Of a stretch of 64,000 nt of DNA, positions 22,415 to 53,801 are shown in pieces. How positions within the stretch are numbered: the first letter of the stretch is position 1; the number at the start of each line of letters is the position of its first letter. Location: assembly GCA_949126835.1 (NCBI GenBank), contig OX421496.1, positions 20,035,844 through 20,099,843 of the forward strand. The letters run 5' to 3'. The notes beneath the pieces are model-generated. The model saw only the letters and a program-made list of their open reading frames with translations. It searched no databases and was not told the DNA's origin. This DNA is from Anisus vortex. Taxonomy: Eukaryota > Mollusca > Gastropoda > Planorbidae. A program made the translations under genes and the position numbers.

Positions 22415-23929
22415 TACAAACCGGTTTTTAATAGAGAGCTATCAAACTTGAGAGCGAACGGGACACGTGTATCGGAATGAAAATTTTTCCCACTCACTCA
22501 CAGATGCTCGCATCTCCCGATCCCACCAGATTTTAAACCTCACTTCACCGGAGTGATCGAACTGTACTAATCTCGTAGGGTTCGGAGGACAAACACAATT
22601 GTACTACGTAGCACAGCAAATCACCATATAGCCTAGGTTCGGTTGACCGTTCCCATCCACTCTTTCCTCCTGCAAGGCAGGGCTAACCTATAAGCCTACA
22701 AGATTCAATAGGCTAGGCCTAAGCCTACAAGATTCAATAGGCTAGGCCTACTAAAGGTGGCTGGCTTTAATTTAAAAAAATCGAGGAGCATTCTCTTTTA
22801 TGTGTATTTTTACTTGATAGTCTACCAAACCCCCTACTTCATCATTAAAATTAAAGACAGATTTATAATTAATTATTATGAACGATAGGATCAATTTTAG
22901 CAATGCATGCTTTAGTTTGTGTGCTATCTCTGTTAATTGTGAAAAACGTGCACCCAGCCTGGAATCTGTTAATACATTCAGTCAAAATAAAGCATGTTAT
23001 GGTGTGGGTCTACACTAATTGTTTTTGTCCAGTTTTAATAAAAGTGTGGTGTTTATTTTAGTAGATTGCATTGTACAGTTTGAATTTAGTAGTTATATTT
23101 GTATGAATAAAAACGAAATATTATTTTCTTGGGAACCTTAGAACTAATACTAATAGTGATACATGCAAAAGAATATGAAAACTTTGTTCACACAATGGCT
23201 GTTGCACAAACATGTCCTTTAAGTTAATTCTCCAGTTATTTTTCTACAGTCAGCTTTTTTGTGTGCACCACCCTCCTTGACCGTTCGTGGGAATTTTTTT
23301 GCATGTAACCTAAATACAATCCTATTTAAATAACTGGAAATTATTTAAAATGTTAACAAAATTTACAAGCATCTCTTGAATTAGATCTATAATTATACAA
23401 TGTTGTTCTAAACAATAGCTTCACATTTTTTAATTTGTAAATTTATGATTCATTTTTAAACAATGTAGCAACTCATTCATAAAACAGATGTAATAATATA
23501 ATGAGAGTGAAACAAGAAGACAGTAGTCCATCATAACAACTCTGTTTTTCAAATACAACAAAAGAACAAAATGAACCGAACATTTTGAAATGCTGACAAG
23601 ATTTTTCTTTAATGTACACTCTCAACTTAATATCAACATAATAGCAGTTTATGAAAAGGAAAATTAGTTTCATAGGCATTCAAATTATTCTATGTAAAAA
23701 TATATATACACTGTACATTCATCTTAAAATTAAAATAAAATAATTATAAAAAATGAAGATGTCAAATATTTATTTCACACAAGCAATACTGAATATTTAA
23801 AAAAAAAAACACCAGAAAATGATGTTTCTAAGCAATTTGTGTGTGTTTACTTTAATGTTTAAAAAAAAAAAGAAAAAAAAAAGATTTAATAAAAACCAGA
23901 CCAGCCAAGATGTTGACAAATTAAACTGT
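22415..23929. other. Intergenic region and tmem209 3' flank
   Basis: No gene is seen. A 29-bp direct repeat (AAGCCTACAAGATTCAATAG, then GCTAGGCCT) occurs twice in tandem at about 22692-22750. A possible minus-strand AATAAA for tmem209 is at about 23769-23775. The rest is AT-rich sequence. Confidence 0.5.
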
Positions 23930-33834
<9,905 letters not shown>

Positions 33835-34860
33835 TTTCTTTTTTTTCACCTTTCCTTCCTTTGACTTTGTTAAAATGTAAAAAGAAATGTAAAAAAATTA
33901 CAAACTTGTTACTTGTATTAGCTTATTAAATTTTACTATCAGTTTATCCTCATTCACTCATTCATTGGCTGACATTGGCCCTCATTGGAATTGGGGCTCA
34001 TTGGCCAGTCATCGGGCTCATTGCATTGACAATAACAAAATTCTAGTTTTTTAAACAATTATTTTACTAGTTACTAGATCTAGTTACACTACACTACACT
34101 ACAGTTCTAGTATTTAGAAGCCTATATATATACTATATGAATATAGCCTACTTAGACTTAGTAATCATATAAAACTCGTGGGCTAACGCAGGTAAACAAT
34201 TACCAATAATTTAGGAATGTAGGCCCTATAACCTATAACTTAGTTACCCCTTATATATACTATATTATATAGTATAAATAACTATAACTCTATAACCTAT
34301 AAAAACTCTATAACTATGGACTTGTATAGACTATAATAATATAAAATAAATAATACCGTTTAATACGATAATACTAATACTAATACTAATCTTGAGGAAT
34401 AGGAGGTGAATAGGATAGAAAGTGGGAAGGAGAGTGGAGATGTAAACACAGTCTTTTTAACATACCAAGTTTCAGTAATTTCTTCCCAAATTTATTTTAA
34501 TAGTAGCATTTTAGTTATTTATTTAAATATGAGGTTAAAAACAACAACAACATATAATTAGAGGTAGCCATAGGCATTTGCGCGAAAGCAAACTGCCGGT
34601 ATCAATATTTTATCCATTACTTTTCCTGCTAATAATGAAATATATAAAAGTCTAATCTAATGTATGTTTGTTTCGTCTTTAGTAGAAATCTAAATCCCTC
34701 ACTAAAAAAATATAAATCTTTTCAATTTTTTGTCATCATTTTATTTATAGTTTAAGAGATTGTTTTAAATATACATTGGTGTTTTTTTATTTAAAATATA
34801 TTAAAAAACAAAATTAAATTTGGCCCCAAAAAAGTTTTTTTCAAAAACTTGTAAACAAAA
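33835..34860. promoter_or_regulatory. Divergent tmem209/lsm3 upstream region
   Basis: About 1 kb between the two start codons. It must hold both promoters, though no core motif is clear. It contains a short imperfect repeat of CTCATTGG/GGCTCATTGG (33960-34022), ACTACACTACACTACA (about 34088-34103) and TA-rich TAGTATA/ATACTAATACTAATACTAAT runs. Confidence 0.5.
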
Positions 34861-37800
34861 ATGGCGGACGACCAAGACCAGGTTTGAATAACATATTGTG
34901 CCTTATTTTTATAATTATTGTTTTGTAAATTAATAATTAATGAGTAAAACGTTTTCATAATTTTGAGCAGGCTCAATCGCTGAATCATGTCATATTTGAA
35001 ACAACTGGACTGAATCGACAAAATAGACATAGATCTAGACTAGATCTAGACTAGATCTAGTCATATTTACAATTTTATTGTTGTCAGCTTGAACTCAAAA
35101 TCAAACTGACAAAAGTCTAACTCAATGAACATAAATATAAAGACAAATATGTAATGTAGTCAATAAACTCAATGAGGAATGACCAATGACATGACTGTCT
35201 GACTCTTGACAAGACAAAAATGAAGAGATGGCAAGATCTCTTGAACTTGATTAGCCTATAATGGCCTATCCTATAACTATAATTATAATAAAAATCATTT
35301 ATAATTTAATAATCATACTATTCAAGTCATAGTAATAATAGTATGAATCATACTTTAAAAAAAAACCTTAATTGCCTTAATAAAATATTAAATAGGCCTA
35401 TAGATCTATTCCTATGGCCCTATGGCCTATGCCTATAGCCTATGGCCTATAGCCTACTATTAACTTAGATGCCTACTATTTCTATAATCTATATACTATA
35501 TTACTATAGTCACTATAAACTATAGGCCTTTAGCATAGGCCTACTATATAATATATTTATTATAATTATGTAGAGTATGAGTAGGCTATTATTTATGAAT
35601 TTACTTAAAATTAAGCCACACTAAAAAAAAAAAGATTTACCTGTAATATTAAGTATTATATTATATTATTATATAAATTTCTTGATTATTCCATGACTAC
35701 TACTATAACTATACTGATACTACTAGTCACTAGTAATAAGTAGTAACTACTAGTAACTAGTTACTACTGACTACTGTCAACTTGGAAATAAAAAAAGAAA
35801 TGCGTAAATAGCGTTTTACTGTAAATTATCAATAGCGGCCGAGCGTGGGGTCCTCGGCGGTGTAACGAAACCATAATGTAAACATAACAGTCAGACACGG
35901 GTAAAATAATGATATTTAATTGAAAAACGCATTTTTCAAGTTAAAAAAAATGCTTCAAATAGAACAAAACGGCTATCCGATTGGATTTATATATTTCAAA
36001 ATTCACTCGGGCGCATTTGAAAATTTAATGAAAAATCGATTTAACTTTTTGGTGTAACGTAAGATTCTCATGACAGAGCAAGTTTTCGTTATGTACACCC
36101 GGTGATTTTTAGCAAATAAAATAACAGTTGTGGCTGAATATTTAAAAATAATGCAGTATTTATGAATAAATATATATTTGGGTTAAATTTGGAGAGTTTT
36201 AGAAATCTACAATGACTTATCTATTCTTAGATCGAGTTTTAGGCCTAGCGTTGGGAATAAAGAAAAAACGACAGATGTGGCGTGAAAAAAGTAAGAGATT
36301 TGAAAAATTGTTTAAAAAAAATAAACATCTGTAACGACTTTCATTGCAAGCATAGCATATTATAACATACCGGTATGCATGAATGAAAACATAAAAAAAT
36401 CGCGTTAATTTTGCTTTTTAATACTTTTATTTAAAAAAAGGGGAAATGGGATCTGCATGATTTGTTACGTTACACTGCATAAAAAATATAATAAACAACA
36501 CTAAAATAAAATAAAAACTCACAATATTGACTTTGCTGATACTTTTATTCCATAAACACAAACAAGTAAAAAAAAAACATTTTGTACATAATAATATAAA
36601 ATATTCAATAAAGTTTACCATTTGGTGGCCATTTTGTGAAACCTGCCACTAGTTACTACTGTCGATTCAGCCCATGCCCATATTTAAACATAAAAGTTTT
36701 GATTTTTATATAGCCTAGATTTAAATACTAATATATTTACAAAAATCAAATGTATACATTTTAAACTGAATAGTCTTGAGTAAGAGAGTAAACATATAAT
36801 ATTTTAATAATTTTGATAGAATGTGATTTGGACATCGTTTTAAGATTTAGTTACTTGAATGCGGTATGATAACAATAACATTGTTGATAATAAATATAAC
36901 AATAATGCAGGAGTTATTGACTGTAAAATATGACCTGACATAAGCTGACATGTATTATAAACTTGTTTAAAATATTAAAAAATTTGATTTATTATTTAAA
37001 AAAAACTAGAATTTACTAGAATATTTTCAAAAAAGGCTATCAGTTAACATTTGTATTAGAATATTAGGGCTTATATTGAGAATGTTTGTATTGAGAAATT
37101 TCAATTTTGGAAAAAATTTTACAAAGTTTTTATGTCATGTCAAATTAATTTTTACTATTTATTTTAAAATAATTTTTTTTAATGAAGTAATCCGTAGCGG
37201 AAAGAATTGGCTGTTACCGTATTTTAAAGTCTAAAATATAGTAATTGTGGGGCAATGCTGAGCAACACATGTATCTGCTGTTGAATCGTTGAATCAAAGT
37301 ATTATTTTAAAACCTTGAATTATTAAAATAATGCTTGACAATTGCAGCATCAAATTATACATTTTGATTATTTGATAGAAATTATCCATGTATATTGAGG
37401 TTTTTTGCATACTTTGATCTTAACTAATTCATATATTGTATTATATTTATTAATTCCTTTAGGCCATACCAGTACAAACCGTCGAGGAGCCACTGGATCT
37501 AGTACGTTTAAGTTTAGATGAAAGAATTTATGTGAAAATGAGGACAGACAGGGAATTGCGAGGCCGCCTGCATGTAAGTTAAATATTTCATGTCTGTTCA
37601 TAGTAGAGCCAGCTAATATTTGTAAGAAAACAAAAACATCACCATAAGCATTGTAAAATCATCTTAGCAACAGTCTATCTAAACAATAATATTCAGATAA
37701 ACCGCTTTAGTCAGTGGTTCTCAAACTTGTTCCTTTCATTGAACTTTTTTTGTTACGTTTTCCCTAATGTTAAATGTTTATATGTCAGATCTTACTACAC

Positions 37801-38757
37801 TGAATCATGAAAAGTTAGAAATTCTTTTTTTTAAGGAAAGCCTTTGCTATATTCTGTGGTACCTTTGTATAGATGCTGCAGTTCCTTGGGATGCTGCACA
37901 CAAACTTTAAGACTTACTGGCTTAAATGTTTTGTTACACTCTGTTTGTATTACACTTTATGTGTTCATGTGTCAATTGAGCACAGAAAGTAGATTTGCAA
38001 AAAGAAAAGGATTGCCATGTTTATTCTTTCATATTATTAGTCCAAAAAATTAACAATCTTATTTTTCCTTTCTGTTGCATATAGAATTCATGAACAAACG
38101 TTCATCTTTTCTCACCATTTGGTTGTAATGGATATGCTTGAACTAAAAATCATTAAACTAGTTGATGATAATTGATTTTTTTTTTAATTTCAGGCTTATG
38201 ATCAGCATTTGAACATGATTCTTGGAGACGTAGAGGAAACAGTAACAACTTCAGAGATAGATGAGGAAACCTATGAGGAGATTTTTAAGGTAATGACTTA
38301 AGACTCAGTATTTTTCCCGATAGTAATATACCTTTGTTTATTTTCTGTATTTAACTTATATACCTTTATTTTTTCTTCTGTATTTAAACTAATATACCTT
38401 TATTTTTTCTTCAGTATTTAAACTAATATCCGTTTTTTTTTAAATTCTGTATTTAACTTATATACCTTTATTTTTTCTTCTGTATTTAAACTAATATCCG
38501 TTTTTTTTTAAATTCTGTATTTAACTAATATACCTTTATTTTTTCTTCTGTATATAACTAATATACCTTTAGTTATTTTCTGTATGTAACTATTATACCT
38601 TTATTTATTTTCTGTATATAACTTATACTTAGTGTTCCATCTGACACATATTTTACAAATTGTATTTTCCCAGACAACTAAGAGATCTATAGCCATGCTG
38701 TTTGTCAGAGGTGATGGTGTCATTCTTGTTTCCCCACCCATGAGGACAGCTACTTGA
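34861..38757 (+). CDS. lsm3: LSM3, Sm-like protein of the LSm1-7/LSm2-8 rings
   Basis: Exons 34861-34881, 37463-37573, 38194-38289, 38674-38757 (TGA 38755-38757). Lengths 21+111+96+84 give 103 aa (human 102) with every join in phase 0. The start MADDQDQ matches the family N-terminus. Sm1 motif: [40 protein letters not shown]. Sm2 motif: [20 protein letters not shown]3 is a subunit of the nuclear LSm2-8 ring on the U6 snRNA 3' end and of cytoplasmic LSm1-7, which activates decapping of deadenylated mRNA. Intron 1 is 2.6 kb. An ATTAAA at 38815-38820 may be its polyadenylation signal. Confidence 0.97.
35029..35770. repeat. Cryptically simple CTAG/AGGCCT-rich tract in lsm3 intron 1
   Basis: Tandem ACTAGATCTAG units (35037-35060), dense palindromic AGGCCTA words (35393-35550) and ACTAGT/AGTAACTAG runs (35700-35770). 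No coding potential. Confidence 0.7.
35770..36647. other. Possible insertion flanked by a 14-bp direct repeat
   Basis: ACTAGTTACTACTG occurs at 35756-35769 and again at 36648-36661. The enclosed 878 bp differs from its CTAG-simple flanks: it has GGTGTAACGAAACC, CGGCCGAGCGTGGGG and ATGTACACCCGG. No inverted ends or coding frame are seen. The flanks are simple sequence, so the repeat could be chance. Confidence 0.35.
37712..37919. mobile_element. hAT MITE (MER5-type ends) in lsm3 intron 2
   Basis: The left end CAGTGGTTCTCAAACTT is a classic hAT terminus; the right end is a diverged complement (CAAACTTTAAGACTTACTG). Flanks GCTTTAGT/GCTTAAAT agree at 6 of 8. 208 bp, no coding frame. Confidence 0.75.
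38310..38630 (+). repeat. Irregular tandem repeat in lsm3 intron 3
   Basis: About nine units of roughly 33-36 bp built on TTCTGTATTTAACTAATATA and CCTTTATTTTTTCT, with a variant ATATCCGTTTTTTTT. A higher-order pair of about 70 bp is visible at 38380-38520. Confidence 0.85.
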
Positions 38758-41700
38758 AATTATTTCCTAGCTTTTTTTTTCTTTGACCATTACATGTCAT
38801 GTATTTTTTAAAGTATTAAATATAGTAATTGATACTCAAACATTGATTTTTTTTTGTTTTACTTGTCAGTGAATATTATATCAAATGGTTTTGTTTATAT
38901 TATAAATATAACTGGCAGAGAATGAGGAAAAAACACTTGAGCCACAGAAACAACTCATTGGAACAGGGTCTCATTATTTATTGACAAAGATAAGTTTGAT
39001 GAGAGACTTTTAAAATTTCTCATGTCCTCAGCATATCTTGTAATATAAAATATGTACACAAAACATACAAAGCTAAAAAAATAACATTTTATAATGGCTA
39101 AACATTTTTTTTTTATCTACAAAATTATTCACCATTTTTTTCACCCAGATCTTTTTAACATTTTCACACCTTTCATAAATAATAAAGAAAACAACCTCTA
39201 TTGAAATTTATAGCCAGAATAAAACATGCTTTAAAAGTTTACAGATGTTCTGAGTAGAAAGAATTATTACTGCCTAGGCCCAAAACTCCTGTATAGAAGC
39301 AGGGTTAAAATTAGGTTCATCATGTTGTCAGTCTGGAGTACTAACTGCAGGACCAGCCGGCCTCAAAGGCCTCACCAACTAAAACCTCCACACAGTATAA
39401 TGAGGTCTCTTGTAATAAGGCTATCAATGATATTGTACAGGAAATAAACCATGTGATGAAATAAACTAATTTCATGTAAAAAAAAAATCAATGATATGGC
39501 TTAGTAAAAAGTTAAAAAACCCATTCAAAGTTTTCCTTTTAGCATAAAAAAAATTAATAGTTTTTGTTTAGGGGTGAAAAGCAATCCTACAGAAATTGTG
39601 TTAACCAGAACATGGACAAAATGTGAAACATCTGACAAAATTAATTTATATTTTTTAAATATATTTCTGAAATGCAACAGAATCCAAAAGTATTCTGCTA
39701 TTTCATTTCTAATTGGTTGAAAAGCATTAACTTAAACTATATATATCATTGACAAGTCTTAATGAAGCCTGACCTTTTGGGTTCAATGTATCCATGAATT
39801 TCCAGAAACACACTTTAAATAATGTTTTCAGATAGGTTACAAGTAGGCCCCTATAGCTTTTGCTGGAGTTCTGGTCTTTTTGAAATATAATATACAAAGG
39901 CTACCACTACAAGATTAGTTATGAGGAATCCCTTTTTAACAATAATTAATAGTTGACGTGTTAGTTAAGTTTGATAAAAATTTGTTAGTTTACTACTAGT
40001 ATTAGCCTACACTAAATAAACTACGTAGTCAGGTGACAATGCATACTTGTACTTCCAGTTTATTTTGGGCAACACTATAAATGAATTAAAAAAATCTTAC
40101 ATTCAAAAAAAGCTAATCTTCATGTCTGACATTCACAATCCATAGTTTTTTTTTGGCCATATCTTTCGGAAATCCCCTACATCTTTTCTTACTCGCAGAA
40201 CAACCAGCAACGCAGCACATAGGCATGTTTTGTTAGTAAATGAAAAAATAGGACCGGAAGTGTTAGAATACTTCAGCCTCTTAGGTTCACCATGCATGCA
40301 TAACCATTAAGACTTGTCAATGGGACGCATGGTAAGGCTATTATAGACTAAACCCTTAAATCAAGGCTTAGTCAATATTGGTGATATCCTTATCACAGAA
40401 AAGAATACATTTTGTCAAGTTCTTATACTTATAATAAGTACTGGTATATGCACATTAACTAATACATTTAACAGTAAATCCTAAAATTGTAACATCTTGC
40501 AATAGATTTGTTGAATAATTGTTTACTGCCATGAATTGTGTGCACAGGTTTAAATAAAACAACCTCTCTTGTTGAATTGCTGTTAGAATCTAACAGCTCT
40601 AAGCATTGGGACTATTCTGGTCCCATTTCATGAGCTTCTATCTTTATTTATTGAATTTATTGCAATGAAAAATTTGAAACAGGACTAAAACCAACATAAC
40701 ATTATTCATAACAGTATATACGGTATATGGCCATTTAAAATATCACACATGTTCTCGCTCAGTTTCCAAGCATTATTTGTAGTTATTTACATCCATACTT
40801 TCATGCTGCACAGTGTATTTTAAATGTATAATCTGTATAATCATTAGATTCTAGTACATGTAAGATAAACATACTTTTCACTTCTCAACACAGACAAAAT
40901 AAAACATTTCCATTCAGATCAATGCTTAAAAAAATAGTATAACATAACATTAACTGACTTTCTGTACCATAATTTATGTATTATATATACCGGTATGTTA
41001 ATAACACATCCTGTTTAATGGTGTAAAAAAAAAATGCAGTTATACAGAATATAATTCAAGTCACAAGTGCATTTGTTTAAACAAGTTCAACAAAGGATGC
41101 TCATTGTAATAAATATTAGCCTATAGCTAAACAGCCTCTTTACTTAAAAAAAAACAACATTTTGCTTTTATGAAGAATTTCTTTTCTAAAACAGTCATGT
41201 CTAATCTTATTTAAAAGAAAAACAACATAAGCTAGCAAGAGTGCATCTTAATGATTTCATAAAAAAAAAAGATTACTGAAATTTAGTAACAGACTGACAA
41301 ATAATCCATGGTAGAAATAAAAAGGAATTGTTAAAACAAAACTATTAAAAGCATCAATCACGTTTGTAAAAAAAACAAAAAGCCACAATTATTTTTGGTT
41401 AAAAAATGTGTGAACGTCTTATGTGAATGCTCATCTGGTTAAATGGATGCTCCAAACATTTGGACTACTCTTCATACTAAATGTTGTACTAAAATAGGAA
41501 TAAAGTGGACTGTAATCAAATATTGCAGAGTTTAAAAAAACAACAACTGATATGCTTCAATTTTCAGCCTTTGAAAACCATGTCAATTCCAGGGCATCAA
41601 TTAACAGAGACAAACTGAAATTGTTTGCTTCTTTCACCAGTGATGATATTCTTTTAATATTAACAATGAGTCTGGCAAGAAAAGGAAAAAATTGCTGAGT

Positions 41701-42055
41701 CAAAACGTTTCTGAGGAATGATTAGTTGACTGTCTCAAGCCGTATCAGGATGTCATTGAATTGTATAAGCTACCAATAAATACTATATATGAAAAAAATA
41801 ATTGTACTAAAAATGTGTTCTATAGTACATCTTAAGATAGTAATTACAATTATTTCTGTCTCAACACATACTGCTTGTTATGGTTTTAACAGTTATTCCA
41901 ATATTTCCCATGCAAAGCGATTGAAATATTGGCCTTTCACTGTCCGTTAAGTAACAAACTAAAAAAAATGTTTTCACTTGCAGTACAAAGCAAAAGGAAC
42001 CACTACTAAATCAAAAGTGATGAAATAGTCTGAAGCCTTCAAACCAAGACATTTT
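38758..42055. other. 3' flanks of convergent lsm3 and mkln1
   Basis: 3.3 kb between the two stop codons. It should contain both 3' UTRs. I see no exon, RNA gene or element with clear ends. Sequence is AT-rich with many A/T homopolymers. Confidence 0.5.
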
Positions 42056-49868
<7,813 letters not shown>

Positions 49869-49872
49869 ATCC

Positions 49873-52169
49873 CTGTCAACAAAAAACAAGATAAAAAATA
49901 CTTATAAATAGGCCTATAGCATAGGGGACAGGATAGAGTCTAGGTTATTTTATATTCACATTGTATTGTATAGACAATATAGAGAAAGTATATATAAATC
50001 CCAATAAGTAACTAACTTATTATGTGACCTTTATGCTTTATTATTCAGTATAGTATATCTTATATATTACAGAAGCTCCTTCTATAAAGAAGATTATTGC
50101 TCATCCGTGGACTGAGTCTAATCTTGCATTTTTATTACTGTTTTAAATGATGTTAAGTTACTGGTTTTTCCTGGTTTGTTCAGGTAACCCATTCCATGCC
50201 CAGATGCCACTCTGGAAGAAAGAGCACTTACTTGCATTTGTTCTCGCATAAGGCATATTATAAGGGATAAGGAAAGTGTTTTTGTCCTTATGCCTTATGT
50301 TTATCTGAGCATTGCAAAAGGCTGTTATTGTGTTACAAAGTTAGGTTAGACTATGCTTAGCTTTAGCTGCTTAGCCCTAGTTATTGTGCCTTAGTAGGTG
50401 CTTAGGCTTAGGGCTTAGACAACTTAGACTTTAGTGCTTTATAGTCTAAGGCCTGTAAGTTTAGCAAGGAGTAGGTTTAGTAGCCTAAACTTAAACTTAT
50501 TAGACATAATTAGTCTGCATAGCCTTGTCTTACTCTACTTGGCCCAACTTGACTTGGCCCTTACTATACTATTTACTATATAGGCTATAGGCTATAGGCC
50601 TATTGCCTTTTAGTTTTAGTAAGACTAAGTAGTAAGAGTAGAGTTTTAATAATTATTTAGACTTAGTTTAGTTTTAGTACTTAGACTAGTTAGACTTATC
50701 AGCATACAGAAAAAGAACTAATATACTGATAATAGGCCTACTAAATTTAAGAAGGCTTTACTGTAGAACTTGGAAGGAAGAAGGCTTAAATTAAAGTAAA
50801 GACTTAGTGACTTAGTAAAGAACTAAATTTAAGAAGGCTTTGCGGCAACTTTGCCTTAGAAGGCTTAAAAAGATTAGGCTTTGCTTAGTCACTAGTCAGG
50901 TCCAATACAATACAATAGTATTATTAGGCCTAATCATCCGTCCTAATCATGCCTAATGATAATAGTAATAGTAAACTAAGTAAGATTAGTGATTAGTAAT
51001 TAGTACGTAAGAGATTTATTTCTGAAAGGAAATCTATAAAATCATACCCATTATTCATTATTACAAATAAAAACTTTGGTATACCAAAACTTAGAGCACT
51101 ATATAACCCTGCAAAGTTATGCAATTTTACGTGTATTTCTAGAAAGCAAACTTTATTTGATATAAATACCTTAGATATAACAAAGTAAACAGAGAAGAGC
51201 TAAAGAGACATATTATATTGTACAGTTAAATGCCAGATATGTTGTAGAAATTATGGGGATTTAAATATTAACAACAAACAGTTTTTATTTTAGTTTAGAA
51301 CTAGTCCCATATAATATTGCTTCATTTTTTAATATTATGGAGGGTGATAAATTTTTTTTATTAATCGAGTTTGTTGCTAGTTTGAAATTATTATAATCCT
51401 AGCTCAAGTAGTATAAAACAACGACAATAATTTGTACATTTGAAATGAATTACAATTTTTGAAATGATATCTTTATTTTTTTAAGTATTTCGTTTCGACA
51501 TGAATTTTTTAAATATTTTTTTAGATGTTTTAAATTAATTGTTTGTTTTTAATACAGCTGTGGGTTTATATTATAATGCTTAAACCAACACTAGTCTTTG
51601 TCACTATGTTATAGCCACCTTATGCATCCCAATATTTTACTTGTCATTTAGATATCCTAAGTGGCCTAATTTATTAAAGGGAAACCACTATCATGAACAA
51701 GATTATTTATTGACAATATATTCCGTTACTTATCAACTCCTTGGGAAATTTGCAAGCGCGTTTGGTGTTCCCATTTCTTTTTTTTTTGTGTGATGACATA
51801 ATTGTTTTTCTTTTTTAACCAACTAATTTTGGTATGCTTAGAAAATATTAGACATATCTTATGAAATCGTTAGGACCAATCAAATTATAATGGTATAAAG
51901 TATGGACTATGATGGAGTTATCATGTTATCATTATCATTATGGTATAGATACTATTTTAGTCTAGACTCCTAGTAGTACTAGTACTAGTACATTTAGTAA
52001 CATTAAATGATTAACTGTTGTAAGACTTTTATTAAGATAAAGAGACTCATCTAACTAAAGTAGGGCTATACTGTAGTATACTGCTATGCTATACTATACT
52101 CAATATTCTAAAAACAAATCTATATTTTGTCCAAGACAAATTGACTCAAATTCAAATGATGGAATTATA
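49873..52169. other. mkln1 upstream region, no gene
   Basis: The mkln1 promoter or a further 5' exon should lie here. The region 50300-51000 is striking low-entropy DNA dominated by CTTAG, TTAGG and TAGGCCTA words. An interspersed repeat is at 50035-50240. No coding exon is recognised. Confidence 0.5.
50035..50240 (+). repeat. Unclassified interspersed repeat, copy 2
   Basis: Ordered similarity to 4510-4712: ATATTACAGAAGCTC, GACTGAGTCTAATCTTGCAT, TGGTTTTTCCTGG, AACCCATTCCATGCCCAGAT. There is no adjoining SINE head here. Confidence 0.7.
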
Positions 52170-53304
52170 CCGTATATACTCGCGTATAAGTCGCACTTTT
52201 TTTACCGAAAATTTCGACAAAAAGTAGGGGTGCGACTTATACACCCAACACTGTTTTTGAAAAGTTTGAAAAACATCACTACTCTGTCATAAAGTTTCCA
52301 ACATAACCCGTATAGTTGATTGGAGTTGTGTAGAATTACTAGGATATGCGTAGGCATACATTTTACATTAAGAAAACTTTCGTAGGTGTAAATATTACTA
52401 TCTTTATATAACTGAAATCAGATCGACAAATATTTTAGGTTTTCAGACCCTCACCACCCCGCTTTTCTTTTGAACTTTTGAACTGATTTTGTATTTCCGA
52501 CTTGTAGCGTAAGTTTAAAGGCGGCATTTTCGGTAGGCTTATTGAGCACAAATTACAGTATGGTATGAATCTAAATGTGTGAAAGCCTGTGTAGGCCTAT
52601 AATGTAGGTAGGCATATACGCTTAGGATGCGTTTTATTTAGTACTTTAGGTCTAGGCAGTGTTGAGCATTCCGATAAAACGCGCAATGTCTAGGCAATGT
52701 TTCTAAAACTACGATCGGCAGATGGACGCGTGAAATGTCAATAGTGTGTTGAAAAAAAACACATCTTATTATATGTCGGTCGCGCAGACGCACTTGAAAT
52801 CATTACAAACAATGTTAATGGTAATTAGGACACATGTATAGCGCGTCATAAATGCCGGCGCCTCCCAGTCTCCAGACTAGGCGACATTGAGTCTAATGAC
52901 GTACTTCAAAGACTTTTTTTGTGTGTAGTGTTACTATAGGGATAGAGACTTGAGTAGGGGAAGGGACTTTGATTGAAGAAACAGATACCTTACTTTCTCA
53001 TCTCACTAATCTCTGTAGGCCTGTAGATCGGTTGTTTAAAATAAATGAAGCCCTGCCTTTATTTGATTATGTTTGCCTTAGGCACGATTAAAACCATTGT
53101 TTAAGGAAAGTTTCCAAATTAGGGTGAATATTTAGTAACTTTTATGTTTAAAAAGTATGCATCTTTGAGATATTAAAAGGCAGTATAATCCGGGAAGTCG
53201 GGGTGCGACTTATGCGCGGGTCAATGACAACATATAAGAAAAAAAAGTCTTGAACTAGGGGTGCGACTTATACACCGGTGCGACTTATACGCGAGTATAT
53301 ACAG
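52170..53304. mobile_element. pogo/Tigger-like non-autonomous element, copy 2 (uninterrupted)
   Basis: Ends after TA: CCGTATATACTCGCGTATAA and the complement of GACTTATACGCGAGTATATA, with TA on both sides (52168-52169 and 53305-53306). GGGTGCGACTTAT recurs near both ends. 1.1 kb, no transposase. It matches copy 1 at 10.2-12.4 kb without the 0.93-kb insertion. Confidence 0.9.
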
Positions 53305-53405
53305 TATTTTTAATTTGAGCGCTTTTCTTTGATTAAACTATGATCATTCTAAAAACTAAAACTAAGGTCTATGAAGTGACAATAGTCAATAGTCTAAGTC
53401 AATGG

Positions 53406-53801
53406 CAGGGGTCTCAAACTTGGATGTAGGCATGTGATATTTTATCACATGTTTCAAGGCCCCCAACAACCCGACCCTAGCCCTAGTAAACAAAAAACAC
53501 TTCATACATCGTAAGATCTTAACTCATTTTACTACTTATCACTAATAACATGCCAATTTAAAATTTAGACCCAAAGAATCATACCAAAGTGAACTACTGT
53601 ATCATTATTATTATTAATAATTAAGTAGGCCTATGTTGCGTATATAAAACTAACAATAAAATTAGATGTGTATCAGTAAGCTAATACTACTACTAGCTGT
53701 CTGAATTTCATGAATAGTACATTTTTTGTAAGCTTATTGGCGGGCCACAAAAATCCACTTGGTCCGCATGCGGCCAGGAGGACGCGTGTTTGATACCCCT
53801 G
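53406..53801. mobile_element. hAT MITE
   Basis: Ends CAGGGGTCTCAAACTT and the complement GTTTGATACCCCTG. The 8-bp target duplication GTCAATGG/GTCTATGG (53398-53405 and 53802-53809) matches at 7 of 8. Subterminal GCGGGCCACAAAAATCC and ATGCGGCCAGGAGG. An internal palindrome CATGTGATATTTTATCACATG-like hairpin lies near 53430. 396 bp, non-coding. Confidence 0.88.

Noticed and set aside
37844..38053. Open frame of 69 aa on +
   Set aside because: Overlaps a hAT MITE and lsm3 intron 2; no homology and no splice context.
53498..53801. Protein-coding gene in the CAGGGGTCTC element
   Set aside because: No open frame of note; ends and target duplication identify a short non-autonomous hAT element.
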